Shown here: positions 7,961-16,748 of the stretch, piece after piece
Numbering within the stretch: the stretch's first letter is position 1
Layout: each line of letters opens with the position of its first letter
Source of the DNA: Helicobacteraceae bacterium
GTDB lineage: Bacteria; Campylobacterota; Campylobacteria; Campylobacterales; Sulfurimonadaceae
Reading direction: 5' to 3'
NCBI GenBank assembly: GCA_027068615.1
Contig: JAMOQV010000144.1
Span: forward strand, 1 to 28,851
DNA length: 28,851 nt
The notes under the pieces: generated by a model
Database searches by the model: none
Told to the model about the DNA's origin: nothing
What the model saw: the letters and a program-made list of their open reading frames with translations, nothing else
Program-made: the position numbers and the translations under genes

Positions 7961-9454
7961 TTAAACCTTTTTAAACTTTATCTGAAATACTGTCTTTCCA
8001 TTTTCAGATTCAACACTTATGCTACTTCCTTCAACCTCTTCTATCATCTTTTTAGTCATATAAAGACCTATCCCTGTACCTTTACCTTGCTCTTTTGTTG
8101 TAAAGTATGGATTGAAAATTTTATTTATTATATCTTTTGGTATTCCACCTGCATTATCTTCTATAAATAAACTTATATGTGTTTCATCCTCTTTTGTATA
8201 TACCTTAATAACTTTTTCTTTATCACCTTCATAATCATCATAAGCATCTCTAGCATTTCCTACTATATTCATAATAGAGTGTTCAACTGAAGTTTTATTA
8301 TGAAACACTTTTATAGAGTTATCCAAATCAACTTCTAATTTTATCGAACGATTTATTAACTGAGACATTATCATCTTTTGAACATTATTTACAGATTCAC
8401 TAAGCATAATCTCATCTTGAGCTGTCTCTTTGTTAAACTCCATAAAGTCATTAATAGTCTCAGACATTTTTTGAACTTGTTCTTGTATAAATGATGTTGT
8501 TTTTTCTAATTCTTCATCATCTAATGCACCTATACTGTTTAAAAGAGAAAGATTAAGAGCAGATGCAGCAACAACATTTAATGGTTGTCTCCACTGATGG
8601 GCTATCATATTCATCATCTCACCCATTTGAGCAAGTTTAGACTGTTCCATTAAAAGTCTGTCTTTTTTTTGATTTTCTTTTATCTCTTCTTCTAGTTTTT
8701 TTACAGTATCTACAAGTTTTGCATGATATGTTTTTTCAACATGAAGACCACATTCAAGATCTTTCATTTTTTCTATAAGTGGTTTTATAAACTCTTTTTT
8801 TATAAGTGAACCATGTTGTGGAGCTATTAGGTTTATATCTAATTTTTCGATTTTTTGAAGAGTATAGTTAAATATATCTCTACTTGGCATATAAAGTTCA
8901 TGAAACTTTTTGGCATCTTCAAAATAATCTTCATCTGCATAAAATTTCCAAGATGTTTCCAATCCACCAAAAATATCACTAGAAAAAAGAAGTTTATTGT
9001 TTAGAAGATAAGTTATATAAGAACCAGGAGTATGGCAATATGGAGTAGTTATAAACTTAAGAATCAAACCTGAAGATGTTTTTAATTTATAATTATTTTT
9101 TTCTAACTCATAATATTTTGATTTTATACCGTAATGTCTTAAAAATATTCTAACACTACTTCTTGTAACTATCTGTAAATCTTCTCTATCTATAACTTTT
9201 TCTATAGCAGGTACAGCAGCTCCAACATCAGGGTCTTGATGGTGTAATATGATATATTTTATCTGTTTTAATGATATAAGCTCTTTAACTTTTTTTACAA
9301 CAGCTTTTGCTTCTAGCATAGAACCTGGGTCAATCAACATAGACTCATCACCATTTACAATCAAATACGGATAACATTGAAAAGGGTCATTTTCAATATA
9401 CTCACCAACCCAAAAAACACCTTTTGATATCTCAATAGGTCTATTAAAATCCAT
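7961..9454 (-). CDS. Histidine kinase with N-terminal diiron (ODP-like) metallo-beta-lactamase-fold sensor
   Basis: Predicted cytoplasmic sensor kinase, 497 residues, no membrane segment. Residues 1-230 are a flavodiiron/ODP-type metallo-beta-lactamase fold. Candidate metal ligands are His72, Asp74 and Asp76 in LHHQDPDVG, His141 (YCHTPGS), Asp160 (FSSDIFGG) and His214 (APQHGS). The His that follows the first Asp in canonical flavodiiron proteins is Val77 here, as in oxygen-binding diiron sensor proteins. A coiled coil (about 235-275) joins it to the kinase core: H-box NMIAHQWRQPLN (His286), N-box NIVGNARDAYDD, G1 DNAGGIP, F NPYFTTK, G2 GTGIGLYMTKK. The likely signal is oxygen, peroxide or redox state (inference from the ODP family). 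I prefer ATG at 9454, with GTGAGA upstream; a GTG at 9466 overlaps the stop of the preceding gene and would add four residues. Confidence 0.9.
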   Translation of the reverse strand: MDFNRPIEISKGVFWVGEYIENDPFQCYPYLIVNGDESMLIDPGSMLEAKAVVKKVKELISLKQIKYIILHHQDPDVGAAVPAIEKVIDREDLQIVTRSSVRIFLRHYGIKSKYYELEKNNYKLKTSSGLILKFITTPYCHTPGSYITYLLNNKLLFSSDIFGGLETSWKFYADEDYFEDAKKFHELYMPSRDIFNYTLQKIEKLDINLIAPQHGSLIKKEFIKPLIEKMKDLECGLHVEKTYHAKLVDTVKKLEEEIKENQKKDRLLMEQSKLAQMGEMMNMIAHQWRQPLNVVAASALNLSLLNSIGALDDEELEKTTSFIQEQVQKMSETINDFMEFNKETAQDEIMLSESVNNVQKMIMSQLINRSIKLEVDLDNSIKVFHNKTSVEHSIMNIVGNARDAYDDYEGDKEKVIKVYTKEDETHISLFIEDNAGGIPKDIINKIFNPYFTTKEQGKGTGIGLYMTKKMIEEVEGSSISVESENGKTVFQIKFKKV

Positions 9455-9462
9455 TATTATTC

Positions 9463-11091
9463 TCACTTATCTATTAAATTTTCTGATGGTCTTCCAAGTA
9501 AAAAACCTTCTGCATAATCAAAGCCAAACTTCCTACCTTCATCAAGCACAGCTTGTTCCTCTACACCAACTAAGATTGTTTTTATACCTGCTTCTTTAGT
9601 ATAGTTCATAAAAAATGTCAGTAAACTACGAGCTTTTTCATTTTTCCTAGCTCTTTTTATCAAACTTTGATTTATACGAATATACTCAGGCTCTAAAATC
9701 ATTAACATTTCTAAGTTTATATTACTAACTCCAAAACCTTTAAGTACAACATTATAGCCTAATTTTTTAAAAGCCAACAATGTATCCAAACTTTTTGAAT
9801 TGACAGTTAACTTTTCACCATCAATTACATTTAAAACAATCTTATTTGCACCTATAGCATACTTTGACGATAGATATATAATATAATTTTTCATAGCTGC
9901 AGAACGAAGATTGGCATCACTTAGATTTATATGAAAAGTAAAGTTTGTAAATGAAAATCTTTTAAAGGCTTTATCAAAAACAGCCTTAGATATATCTTCT
10001 ATAATACCAGCTTTTTCACTCATAGGAACAAAAAATTCTGGAAGAATATATTCTGTACCATATTTTATTCTATAATAAACTTCATAAGAAGCTATCTGAT
10101 TTGTTTCTAAACTAATGATAGGCTGATAAAAAGGAACCATTGTCTTTTGTTCTAAAGCTTCTACAGTTGTTTCTAACCATCGTAATGATTCATCTTTTTT
10201 ATTAATCTCTGATTCAGATTCAATATCTAATACATATACACATTCATTATTAACTTTTAAATCATCTAAAATATCATCAATATAATCTAACAGGAATTTA
10301 CAACTTTTAGAAGATAAAGAATTCTCTTTTGAAGAAAAAATCATCCCATAAAATAGATTAATATGAAGTTTAAACTTATCAAATTCAGAAATAAGAGTAT
10401 TATGTCTATATGAAAAATCCTGTAAAGAACCCATAATCTCTTTTAAATAGTTTTTTTCAACTACATATATAATGATTCCTTGTTCTAGTTTAACCAAACA
10501 ACCATTTTCTATACCGAAAAATCCTAGATGTTCATTAACAGTTTCTACTATCGCTTCTTTGGCATTTTCTCCAAACTCTTTAACTATCTCTTTAAATTTA
10601 TCTATAACTACTAAAAATAAAACAGATTTGTCGTCATAAATTAAATTCTTCAAACTGCCATCACTACTACATCTAGTAGAATCTTCTTTATTTTCTACTT
10701 TTATGGTTGAACAAACTTTATAGAGTAAAGTAAAAAGTTTATCTACAGCAACTGGTTTTAGTAGTATTCCATCTATTTGAAAGTTTATAGAACTTCTTAA
10801 ACTTTCACCAGAATTATGAGCTGTCATAACTATAATGTGTTGTTTTGGATTTATCTTTAAAACTTCCCCAATTAAAGCTATACCATCCATAATGGGCATA
10901 GTTAAATCTGTTATAATTAAATCATATTTCTTTTCATTATAAAATTCTAGTGCTTTTTGACCATTTTCTGCTGTTTTAACCTCTTTAAACAGTACAGAAA
11001 ATATCTTTTCATACTGTGCCTGAGTCTCAAGATCATCCTCTACATATAAAACACAAAGATGCTTAGAAATGTTAAATAACTCTTTTCTCAT
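9463..11091 (-). CDS. REC - degenerate GGDEF - degenerate EAL response regulator
   Basis: Response regulator of 542 residues and first gene of the signalling unit. The REC domain (about 10-130) has Asp19/Asp20, phospho-acceptor Asp62 (IITDLTMP) and Lys112 (LLKPVA). A region at about 150-275 has the spacing of a GGDEF domain but no GGDEF motif. Residues about 313-540 are an EAL fold (PFYQPIISLE, HINLS, GFDYAEGFLLGRP). Key catalytic positions have changed: EAL reads EVY, the DDFG loop reads KGFG, and the IKID Lys position reads IRIN. Cyclic di-GMP hydrolysis is therefore unlikely, and it probably acts as a binding or docking module. The ATG at 11091 has AGG 8 bases upstream. Its TGA overlaps the region of the kinase start, so the two are co-translated. 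Confidence 0.9.
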   Translation of the reverse strand: MRKELFNISKHLCVLYVEDDLETQAQYEKIFSVLFKEVKTAENGQKALEFYNEKKYDLIITDLTMPIMDGIALIGEVLKINPKQHIIVMTAHNSGESLRSSINFQIDGILLKPVAVDKLFTLLYKVCSTIKVENKEDSTRCSSDGSLKNLIYDDKSVLFLVVIDKFKEIVKEFGENAKEAIVETVNEHLGFFGIENGCLVKLEQGIIIYVVEKNYLKEIMGSLQDFSYRHNTLISEFDKFKLHINLFYGMIFSSKENSLSSKSCKFLLDYIDDILDDLKVNNECVYVLDIESESEINKKDESLRWLETTVEALEQKTMVPFYQPIISLETNQIASYEVYYRIKYGTEYILPEFFVPMSEKAGIIEDISKAVFDKAFKRFSFTNFTFHINLSDANLRSAAMKNYIIYLSSKYAIGANKIVLNVIDGEKLTVNSKSLDTLLAFKKLGYNVVLKGFGVSNINLEMLMILEPEYIRINQSLIKRARKNEKARSLLTFFMNYTKEAGIKTILVGVEEQAVLDEGRKFGFDYAEGFLLGRPSENLIDK

Positions 11092-11115
11092 TTTTAGTAC
11101 CTAAATTTTTATCTG

Positions 11116-11146
11116 TATAATTATACCTCTTTTAACCTAAAAAGAG
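11116..11146. promoter_or_regulatory. Divergent promoter region with 7-bp inverted repeat
   Basis: The 91-base gap between the signalling unit (minus) and mqnX (plus) holds TATAATTATA at 11116-11125, which offers a TATAAT -10 on both strands. Beside it is a perfect inverted repeat, CTCTTTT (11127-11133) and AAAAGAG (11140-11146), with a 6-base spacer. For the minus-strand promoter the repeat lies in the -35 to -12 interval; for the plus-strand one it lies near the transcription start. It is a candidate operator; no regulator is assigned. Confidence 0.35.
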
Positions 11147-11182
11147 TACAATATCATATTAAAACTTCTATGAAAGAAAAAT

Positions 11183-12403
11183 ATGAAAATAATAGTGCCT
11201 GATTATATATACACAAATGAAGCAGTTTTGAGCGATTTAGCAATAGCTTTTGATAAAACAATACACAAAATTGCTTCACTTGAAGAACTTAAAAAATCAT
11301 ACAAAGATGTAGAAATTATAAAACTTGCCAAAAATACTCTTATAATGCCTGGACTTATAAACTCTCATGTACATATAGAATTTAGTGCAAATAAAACAAA
11401 TCTAAGTTACGGAGATTTTATAAACTGGCTTTATAGTGTTATAGAAAACAGAGAAGAACTTATAAATGGTTGCGATAAAAATTGTATGGCTAAAGCATGT
11501 GAAGATATGTTAGAGAGTGGCATCACAACATTTGGAGCTATAAGTTCACATGCTATGGATCTGGAAGCTTGTGTAAATGCCAAACAAAATGTGGTGTTTT
11601 TCAATGAACTAATAGGTTCTCAAGCTGTTATGGCAGATACATTGTATGGTGATTTTATATCAAGGTTAGAAGCTTCAAAAAGTGTTAAAAGAGATGGTTT
11701 TTATCCTGCTGTTGCTATACATTCTCCTTACTCGGTACACCCTATTTTGGTAAAAAAAGCTTTAAAACTAGCAAAAGAAGAAGGTCTAAAACTAACAGCA
11801 CACTTTATGGAAAGTCAAGCTGAAAGAGATTGGCTAGATAATAATAATGGAGACTTTAAAGAATTTTTTGACAAACTTTTAAAACAAAATTCAGCAGTTT
11901 CAAGCTCAAAAGAGTTTTTAGAGTATTTTAACACTCATAATGCACTTTTGACACATGTTGTAAATGCAGATGAAGATGAATTAAATACTATCGCTAAAAA
12001 TAATCATACAATCATACACTGTCCAATTTCAAATAGACTATTGGGTAACAAAACTTTAGATATAAAAAAACTTATAGATAAAAACATACGATGGGTTGTA
12101 GCAACAGATGGTCTTAGTTCAAACTATAAACTTGATCTTTTTGAAGAGATGAAGATATCACTTTTTATGCATAGTGAAGCACCATTGTTAGAACTAGCAA
12201 AACAACTTATTAAAGGGGTTACTATACATCCAGCAAATGCATTAGGTCTAAATACTGGAGAGATAAAAGAGGGGAAAAATGCAGATATGCTAGTCCTTAA
12301 TTTAGATAAAAAACCAAATGAAGAATTACCTATACATCTTATACTACATAGATACGACATATCAAAGATATATATCAATGGAAAACAAGTTAAAGGGGAC
12401 TAA
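11183..12403 (+). CDS. mqnX: Aminofutalosine deaminase-family amidohydrolase
   Basis: Cytosolic metal-dependent deaminase of the amidohydrolase superfamily, 406 residues, of the type that converts 6-amino-6-deoxyfutalosine to futalosine in the futalosine route to menaquinone. Ligand and catalytic motifs are in family order: His62 and His64 (INSHVHIEF), His207 with Glu210 (AHFMES), His258 (LTHVVNADEDE), His279 (IIHCPISN) and Asp309 (VATDGLSSN). A C-terminal beta-sandwich segment carries EIKEGKNADMLVLNL. Related chlorohydrolase/SAH deaminases share these motifs, so the substrate comes from lineage context. The ribosome site is weak. The sppA start follows 6 bases after the stop, suggesting an operon. 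Confidence 0.85.
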   Translation: MKIIVPDYIYTNEAVLSDLAIAFDKTIHKIASLEELKKSYKDVEIIKLAKNTLIMPGLINSHVHIEFSANKTNLSYGDFINWLYSVIENREELINGCDKNCMAKACEDMLESGITTFGAISSHAMDLEACVNAKQNVVFFNELIGSQAVMADTLYGDFISRLEASKSVKRDGFYPAVAIHSPYSVHPILVKKALKLAKEEGLKLTAHFMESQAERDWLDNNNGDFKEFFDKLLKQNSAVSSSKEFLEYFNTHNALLTHVVNADEDELNTIAKNNHTIIHCPISNRLLGNKTLDIKKLIDKNIRWVVATDGLSSNYKLDLFEEMKISLFMHSEAPLLELAKQLIKGVTIHPANALGLNTGEIKEGKNADMLVLNLDKKPNEELPIHLILHRYDISKIYINGKQVKGD

Positions 12404-12409
12404 ATAACT

Positions 12410-13279
12410 ATGAAATATATAAAAATGCTTTTTTTACCAATCACTATGCCTTTAAAATTTATCCAAGAGTATTTTAAATCTATGATATTTTTACTGATAG
12501 TTTTTGTAATATTTATTCCTACAGATGAAGAAAACTTACTTCAAAATAATCTTCAAGAGATCAAACTATCTGGTGCGATAATGGATTCTACTGAGATAGT
12601 AAAACAGATAGATAAAGCAAGAAAAAACAAACATATAAAAGGTGTACTTCTAAATGTAGATTCTCCAGGTGGAGCAGTTGCACCATCCATAGAGATAGCC
12701 TATGCCATTAAAAGGTTAAAAACTACAAAACCTGTTGTTGTTTACGCTAGTGGCACTATTGCAAGTGGTAGTTACTATGCAAGTATATGGGCTGATAAAA
12801 TTATAGCAAATCCAGGTAGTATGGTTGGAAGTATAGGTGTTATAATGGAGGGAGCAAACCTTAGTGGTCTTATGCAAAAACTAGGTATAAAATCACAAAG
12901 TATCCAAGCAGGAAAGTATAAAAAAGTTGGAACACCTGAGAGAGAATGGACAAAATCAGAAGTAGCAGAATTAAACAAAGTTATACAAGGTACTTATGAT
13001 ATGTTTACAAAAGATGTAGCAGATGCAAGAAAATTGAACTATTTAGATAGAGATAAATTTGCAAATGCTCATATATTTACAGCTTTTCAAGCTAAAGAAG
13101 TTGGACTTATAGACTCATTGGGTGTAAGTTATGATGCAAAAAAAGAGGTTGAAAAACTATCAGATGTATCAAAACCAATTTGGAACAAAGAAAGTAAACT
13201 AGATAAAATACTCAAAAAACTATCAGCTTCAACTGCTGTATTGCTATATACTTACTTTCCAGCTATGGTTTTAAAGTAA
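12410..13279 (+). CDS. sppA: Signal peptide peptidase SppA, short form
   Basis: Inner-membrane serine protease that degrades signal peptides left after secretion, 289 residues (the short single-domain form). One N-terminal membrane helix (about 23-37) anchors a periplasmic ClpP-fold catalytic domain. Ser119 in TIASGSYYAS is the nucleophile and Lys171 in AGKYKKVGTPE the general base. LLNVDSPGG and MVGSIGVIM are conserved around them. The ATG has a strong AGGGG ribosome site 13 bases upstream, within the end of mqnX, and an operon with that gene is likely. A final hydrophobic stretch (about 273-287) could be a second membrane contact. Confidence 0.94.
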   Translation: MKYIKMLFLPITMPLKFIQEYFKSMIFLLIVFVIFIPTDEENLLQNNLQEIKLSGAIMDSTEIVKQIDKARKNKHIKGVLLNVDSPGGAVAPSIEIAYAIKRLKTTKPVVVYASGTIASGSYYASIWADKIIANPGSMVGSIGVIMEGANLSGLMQKLGIKSQSIQAGKYKKVGTPEREWTKSEVAELNKVIQGTYDMFTKDVADARKLNYLDRDKFANAHIFTAFQAKEVGLIDSLGVSYDAKKEVEKLSDVSKPIWNKESKLDKILKKLSASTAVLLYTYFPAMVLK

Positions 13280-13324
13280 TTTTATCTAATCATTAGCGAT
13301 AAAAAGATATCATTTTGGTATCTT
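13280..13324. repeat. Two AT-rich inverted repeats between sppA and era
   Basis: The 67-base gap holds TTTTATC (13280-13286) paired with GATAAAA (13298-13304), then AAGATATC (13304-13311) paired with GGTATCTT (13317-13324, one G-T wobble) around a 5-base loop. Neither is followed by a T-run, so they are not convincing terminators. They may fold in the era leader. No clear promoter is visible. Confidence 0.3.
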
Positions 13325-13346
13325 ACTTAAATATATAGGAAAAAAT

Positions 13347-14225
13347 ATGACAAAAGCTGGTTTTGTTTCCCTTATTGGTCGTCCAAATGCAGGAAAAAGT
13401 ACTCTAATGAACTCACTTTTAGGCGAAAAGATTGCAATGGTAAGCCAAAAAGCAAATGCTACAAGAAGAAGATCAAACGCTATCGTTATGTATGAAGATA
13501 CACAAATCATCTTTGTAGATACTCCTGGTTTGCATGAGAGGGAAAAAATCCTTAATCAGTTTATGCTAGATGAGGCATTAAAAGCTATGGGTGATTGTGA
13601 CTTGATAGTATATCTTGCACCTGTTACTGATAGTGTTGAACATTATGAAAAGTTTTTAGAACTTAACAACGATAAGGTAAAACATATAATTGCTCTTAGC
13701 AAGATAGACCAAGTATCTCAAGAAAAACTTTTTAAAAAGATAAACCAATACAACCAATTTTCAGACCGTTTTGAAGCACTTATACCAGTAGCTATACCTA
13801 GAAAAGTTGGTCATGAGGACTTACTAAAAACTATAAGTAAAAATCTACCAGAATCACCTTTTTTATATGACCCAGATGATTTAACAAGTGAACTTGTTAG
13901 AGATATATATGCAGGTTTTATCCGTGAAGGTATATTTGAAAATATAAGTGATGAGATACCTTATGAGAGTGATGTTTTGATAGACTCTATAGAAGAGGAA
14001 AAAAACATAGACAAAATCTATGCAACTATCATCATTGAAAAAGAGTCTCAAAAAGGTATCATCATAGGTCGTGGTGGAGAGTCTATAAAAAGGATAGGAA
14101 AATCTGCTCGTGAAAAGATAGAAAGACTAAGTGGTAAAAAAGCTTACTTAAACTTACAAGTTAGTGTAAAAAAAGGTTGGTCAAAAGATAAAACATACTT
14201 AGAAGAGTTGGGTTATAAATCATGA
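13347..14225 (+). CDS. era: GTPase Era
   Basis: Essential ribosome-biogenesis GTPase that binds the 3' end of 16S rRNA during 30S maturation; 292 residues, normal length. The GTPase domain has G1 GRPNAGKST (11-19), switch Thr in ATRRRSNAI, G3 DTPG (58-61) and G4 SKID (118-121), where the usual form is NKxD. The C-terminal KH domain has GIIIGRGGESIKRIG. A ribosome site AGGA precedes the ATG. Its TGA overlaps the start of the next gene (ATGA at 14222). H. pylori also has era directly before its csd6 gene, so the pairing is conserved in the phylum. Confidence 0.97.
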   Translation: MTKAGFVSLIGRPNAGKSTLMNSLLGEKIAMVSQKANATRRRSNAIVMYEDTQIIFVDTPGLHEREKILNQFMLDEALKAMGDCDLIVYLAPVTDSVEHYEKFLELNNDKVKHIIALSKIDQVSQEKLFKKINQYNQFSDRFEALIPVAIPRKVGHEDLLKTISKNLPESPFLYDPDDLTSELVRDIYAGFIREGIFENISDEIPYESDVLIDSIEEEKNIDKIYATIIIEKESQKGIIIGRGGESIKRIGKSAREKIERLSGKKAYLNLQVSVKKGWSKDKTYLEELGYKS

Positions 14226-15181
14226 TAAAATTAGCACTTATTTTACTTTTAAGTAGTTATATATTTGCTTCTTCTCTTTTAACTACTTACAAAGACTATG
14301 GGATAGAATCTGTTCAAGAACAACTTGATTATGAATTAACAGATAAAACTTTTTGGGATAAATACCTCAAAAACAAAGATTTATCATTTGGTTATATAGA
14401 ACAATATAAGTCAATTTTAACTTGTGATAAAGAGTCTTCTACACTTAAACTTTATCAAAAATCAGAAAATGGCAAATTTAAACTTATAAAAAAGTATAAT
14501 GCATTTACTGGAAAATACAAAGGCGATAAAGTTAAAGAGGGAGATAGAAGAACACCTATAGGGTTATACAATCTTGTAGAAGTTATAAATAAGTTAGACC
14601 CTTTTTACGGACCTCTAGCTTTTGTAACATCATATCCAAATATATACGATAGATATCATGGAAAAAATGGTAGTGGCATCTGGATACACGGTCTTCCTGA
14701 AAATCAAAAAAGAGACAAATACACAAAAGGGTGTATAGCTATACAAAATAAAAATATAAAAACCCTAAATAAAACTATAGATATACAAAATACTCTTCTT
14801 ATCATAAACAAAAACAGATATCTAAAAAAAGTTACAAAAAAAGAGATGAGTACAATTCTATCTGAGTTATATAGATGGAGATACTCGTGGATATACAATG
14901 ATATAAACCAATACTTAGACTTCTACTCTGATAAGTTTATAAAAAGCAATGGAGCAAAGATAAAATCTTTTAAAAGATACAAAAAAAGAATTTTTGCAAA
15001 AAAAGAGAGAAAATCTATAGTATTTAAAAATCTAAATGTCATACCATATCCAAACACAAAAGATATATACAAAATCTCATTTACAGAGATTTACAAATCT
15101 GACTCTTTAAAGTTTATCGGTGAAAAAATTCTAATGGTAAAACTAACAAAAGATACTATTAAAATATTTACAGAAAACTAA
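14222..15181 (+). CDS. csd6: L,D-transpeptidase-fold peptidoglycan peptidase (Csd6/Pgp2-like)
   Basis: Exported YkuD-domain enzyme of 319 residues. In Helicobacter and Campylobacter this family (Csd6, Pgp2) acts as an L,D-carboxypeptidase trimming peptidoglycan tetrapeptides to tripeptides and so influences helical cell shape. The signal peptide ends near residue 17 (SSYIFA). The catalytic domain (about 62-195) has GDRRTPIGLYN, then His156 in SGIWIHGLP and the nucleophile Cys171 in TKGCIAI. The C-terminal domain (about 205-319) has the NTF2-like pattern of Csd6 (LYRWRYSWIYNDINQYLDFY). This domain order, and position directly after era, favour Csd6/Pgp2 over a generic L,D-transpeptidase. Confidence 0.87.
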   Translation: MIKLALILLLSSYIFASSLLTTYKDYGIESVQEQLDYELTDKTFWDKYLKNKDLSFGYIEQYKSILTCDKESSTLKLYQKSENGKFKLIKKYNAFTGKYKGDKVKEGDRRTPIGLYNLVEVINKLDPFYGPLAFVTSYPNIYDRYHGKNGSGIWIHGLPENQKRDKYTKGCIAIQNKNIKTLNKTIDIQNTLLIINKNRYLKKVTKKEMSTILSELYRWRYSWIYNDINQYLDFYSDKFIKSNGAKIKSFKRYKKRIFAKKERKSIVFKNLNVIPYPNTKDIYKISFTEIYKSDSLKFIGEKILMVKLTKDTIKIFTEN

Positions 15182-15218
15182 AATTTTATAGTAAAAAGAG
15201 GAAAAAACAGTTATAAAC

Positions 15219-16748
15219 ATGGATAAAACAAAAAAACCTTTTTCCTCTACATTGGCTATAAATACAAATCAAAACTATATATATGCTAAAGACGGTGTAG
15301 TAAGTAAAATCAAAAATCCATCTTTTTCAAAAGAGCAGTTTGTTATATCTACTCTTGATGTAAAAAATACAATAAGCACAAATATCTCCATAAGTAAAAA
15401 TATAGATGAAGAGGATATATACGATGCCATAGCTACAAAAGCTTATGATGAGTTAGGACTAGACCAAGCACTAGAATATCATATAGACTTTATAGAGATA
15501 TTTACTAAAGAGGATGAAGAAAATAGAAATTTTCATCTTTTTATAGTTGATCCATCAGTTATAGAACAAATATACAAAGATGTTCAAAAACAGATAAAAT
15601 ATATAGATATCATCATACCATCTCCCCTACTTCTAAAAACACTATATACAAACAATATCATAGAAGATACTAAAACACATTGTTTTATATACTTTCAAAA
15701 TACAGATGCATTTATAGCTATATATGATGAAGCAAATTTTGTATATACAAAGTCATTAAAATACTCATTTAACCAGCTTCACGAAAGATTTTGTGAACTT
15801 TATGGGGAAAGAGTTGAGTTTAAAGACTTTATGACTTTTTTCAAAAAAGAGAATTTAAAAGATACTAACAGTGATTATAAAGAATACTTTATAAAACTAT
15901 ATAAAGAGATATTTTTAAATATAAATGATGTTTTAACCTATATAAAAAGAGCTTACGACTTAGAATCTATAGACAAGATATATATAGGTTGTGAAGTTGA
16001 TACAGTTATGAAACTTGATGAGATACTAGAGTATCAACTAAATATAAAAACTTATAATTTTGACTTTGAATATGGTTTTGAAAAAAGTGAAAACTATATA
16101 GACCAACTACAATACTTAATGCTTTTATATCCAGATATAGACGAAGAAGACAAATATCTTTGTAACTTCACTATGTTTGAGCGACCACCACGATTTTTAA
16201 AAAGGAAAAGTGGTCAGATTATAGTTCTAACTTTGGCATCTATCATATTAGCTTTTATATACCCTGCTTCATACTGGGTATTGACCTATGCAAATAACCT
16301 ACAGTACAAACTACTAAACAAAAACTATAAAGAGATACATAGTATAAGAAGTGTAAGAGAAGTTGCCATAAAAAATAAAAAACAAGAGAAAGAAAAAGCA
16401 CTAAAACTATTAAATACAGAAAAACAAAAGTATATAAACAAAAAAAACACCCTGATTAAGATTCATAAAGTAAAAGTAAACTACCCCATGAAAGCAAAAC
16501 TTTTAACTATACTGACAAAAGATTTAAACAAATTTAATGTAAAAGTAAATGCTATCTCTTACGACCAACAAGAAGATGCAAAAAACTTTTACTTCAACCT
16601 TATCTCAAAAAAAGACAAACAGATAACCTCTCTTATAAAATACTTAACAAAAGAGCATCTTAATATGTTTGATTTTTCTATAGAAAATATCTACTATGAT
16701 GAGATAGACAAAAGATATATAAGTAGATTGAAGGTTGTTGTATTATGA
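15219..16748 (+). CDS. PilM-PilN fusion (GspL-like) assembly protein of the DNA-uptake locus
   Basis: Bitopic inner-membrane protein of 509 residues for a type IV pilus/type II secretion-like machine. Residues 1-315 resemble the actin-like cytoplasmic PilM/GspL domain, though with weak nucleotide-site motifs. A basic juxtamembrane segment (ERPPRFLKRKSG, 321-332) precedes one membrane helix (about 333-352). A periplasmic coiled coil (about 355-410) and a PilN-like alpha/beta domain follow. PilM and PilN are usually separate; their union gives GspL architecture. The nearest purine-rich ribosome site (AGAGGA) is unusually far from the ATG, about 16 bases. The stop overlaps the next start (ATGA, 16745). 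The assignment rests on architecture and neighbours more than on sequence motifs. Confidence 0.7.
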   Translation: MDKTKKPFSSTLAINTNQNYIYAKDGVVSKIKNPSFSKEQFVISTLDVKNTISTNISISKNIDEEDIYDAIATKAYDELGLDQALEYHIDFIEIFTKEDEENRNFHLFIVDPSVIEQIYKDVQKQIKYIDIIIPSPLLLKTLYTNNIIEDTKTHCFIYFQNTDAFIAIYDEANFVYTKSLKYSFNQLHERFCELYGERVEFKDFMTFFKKENLKDTNSDYKEYFIKLYKEIFLNINDVLTYIKRAYDLESIDKIYIGCEVDTVMKLDEILEYQLNIKTYNFDFEYGFEKSENYIDQLQYLMLLYPDIDEEDKYLCNFTMFERPPRFLKRKSGQIIVLTLASIILAFIYPASYWVLTYANNLQYKLLNKNYKEIHSIRSVREVAIKNKKQEKEKALKLLNTEKQKYINKKNTLIKIHKVKVNYPMKAKLLTILTKDLNKFNVKVNAISYDQQEDAKNFYFNLISKKDKQITSLIKYLTKEHLNMFDFSIENIYYDEIDKRYISRLKVVVL

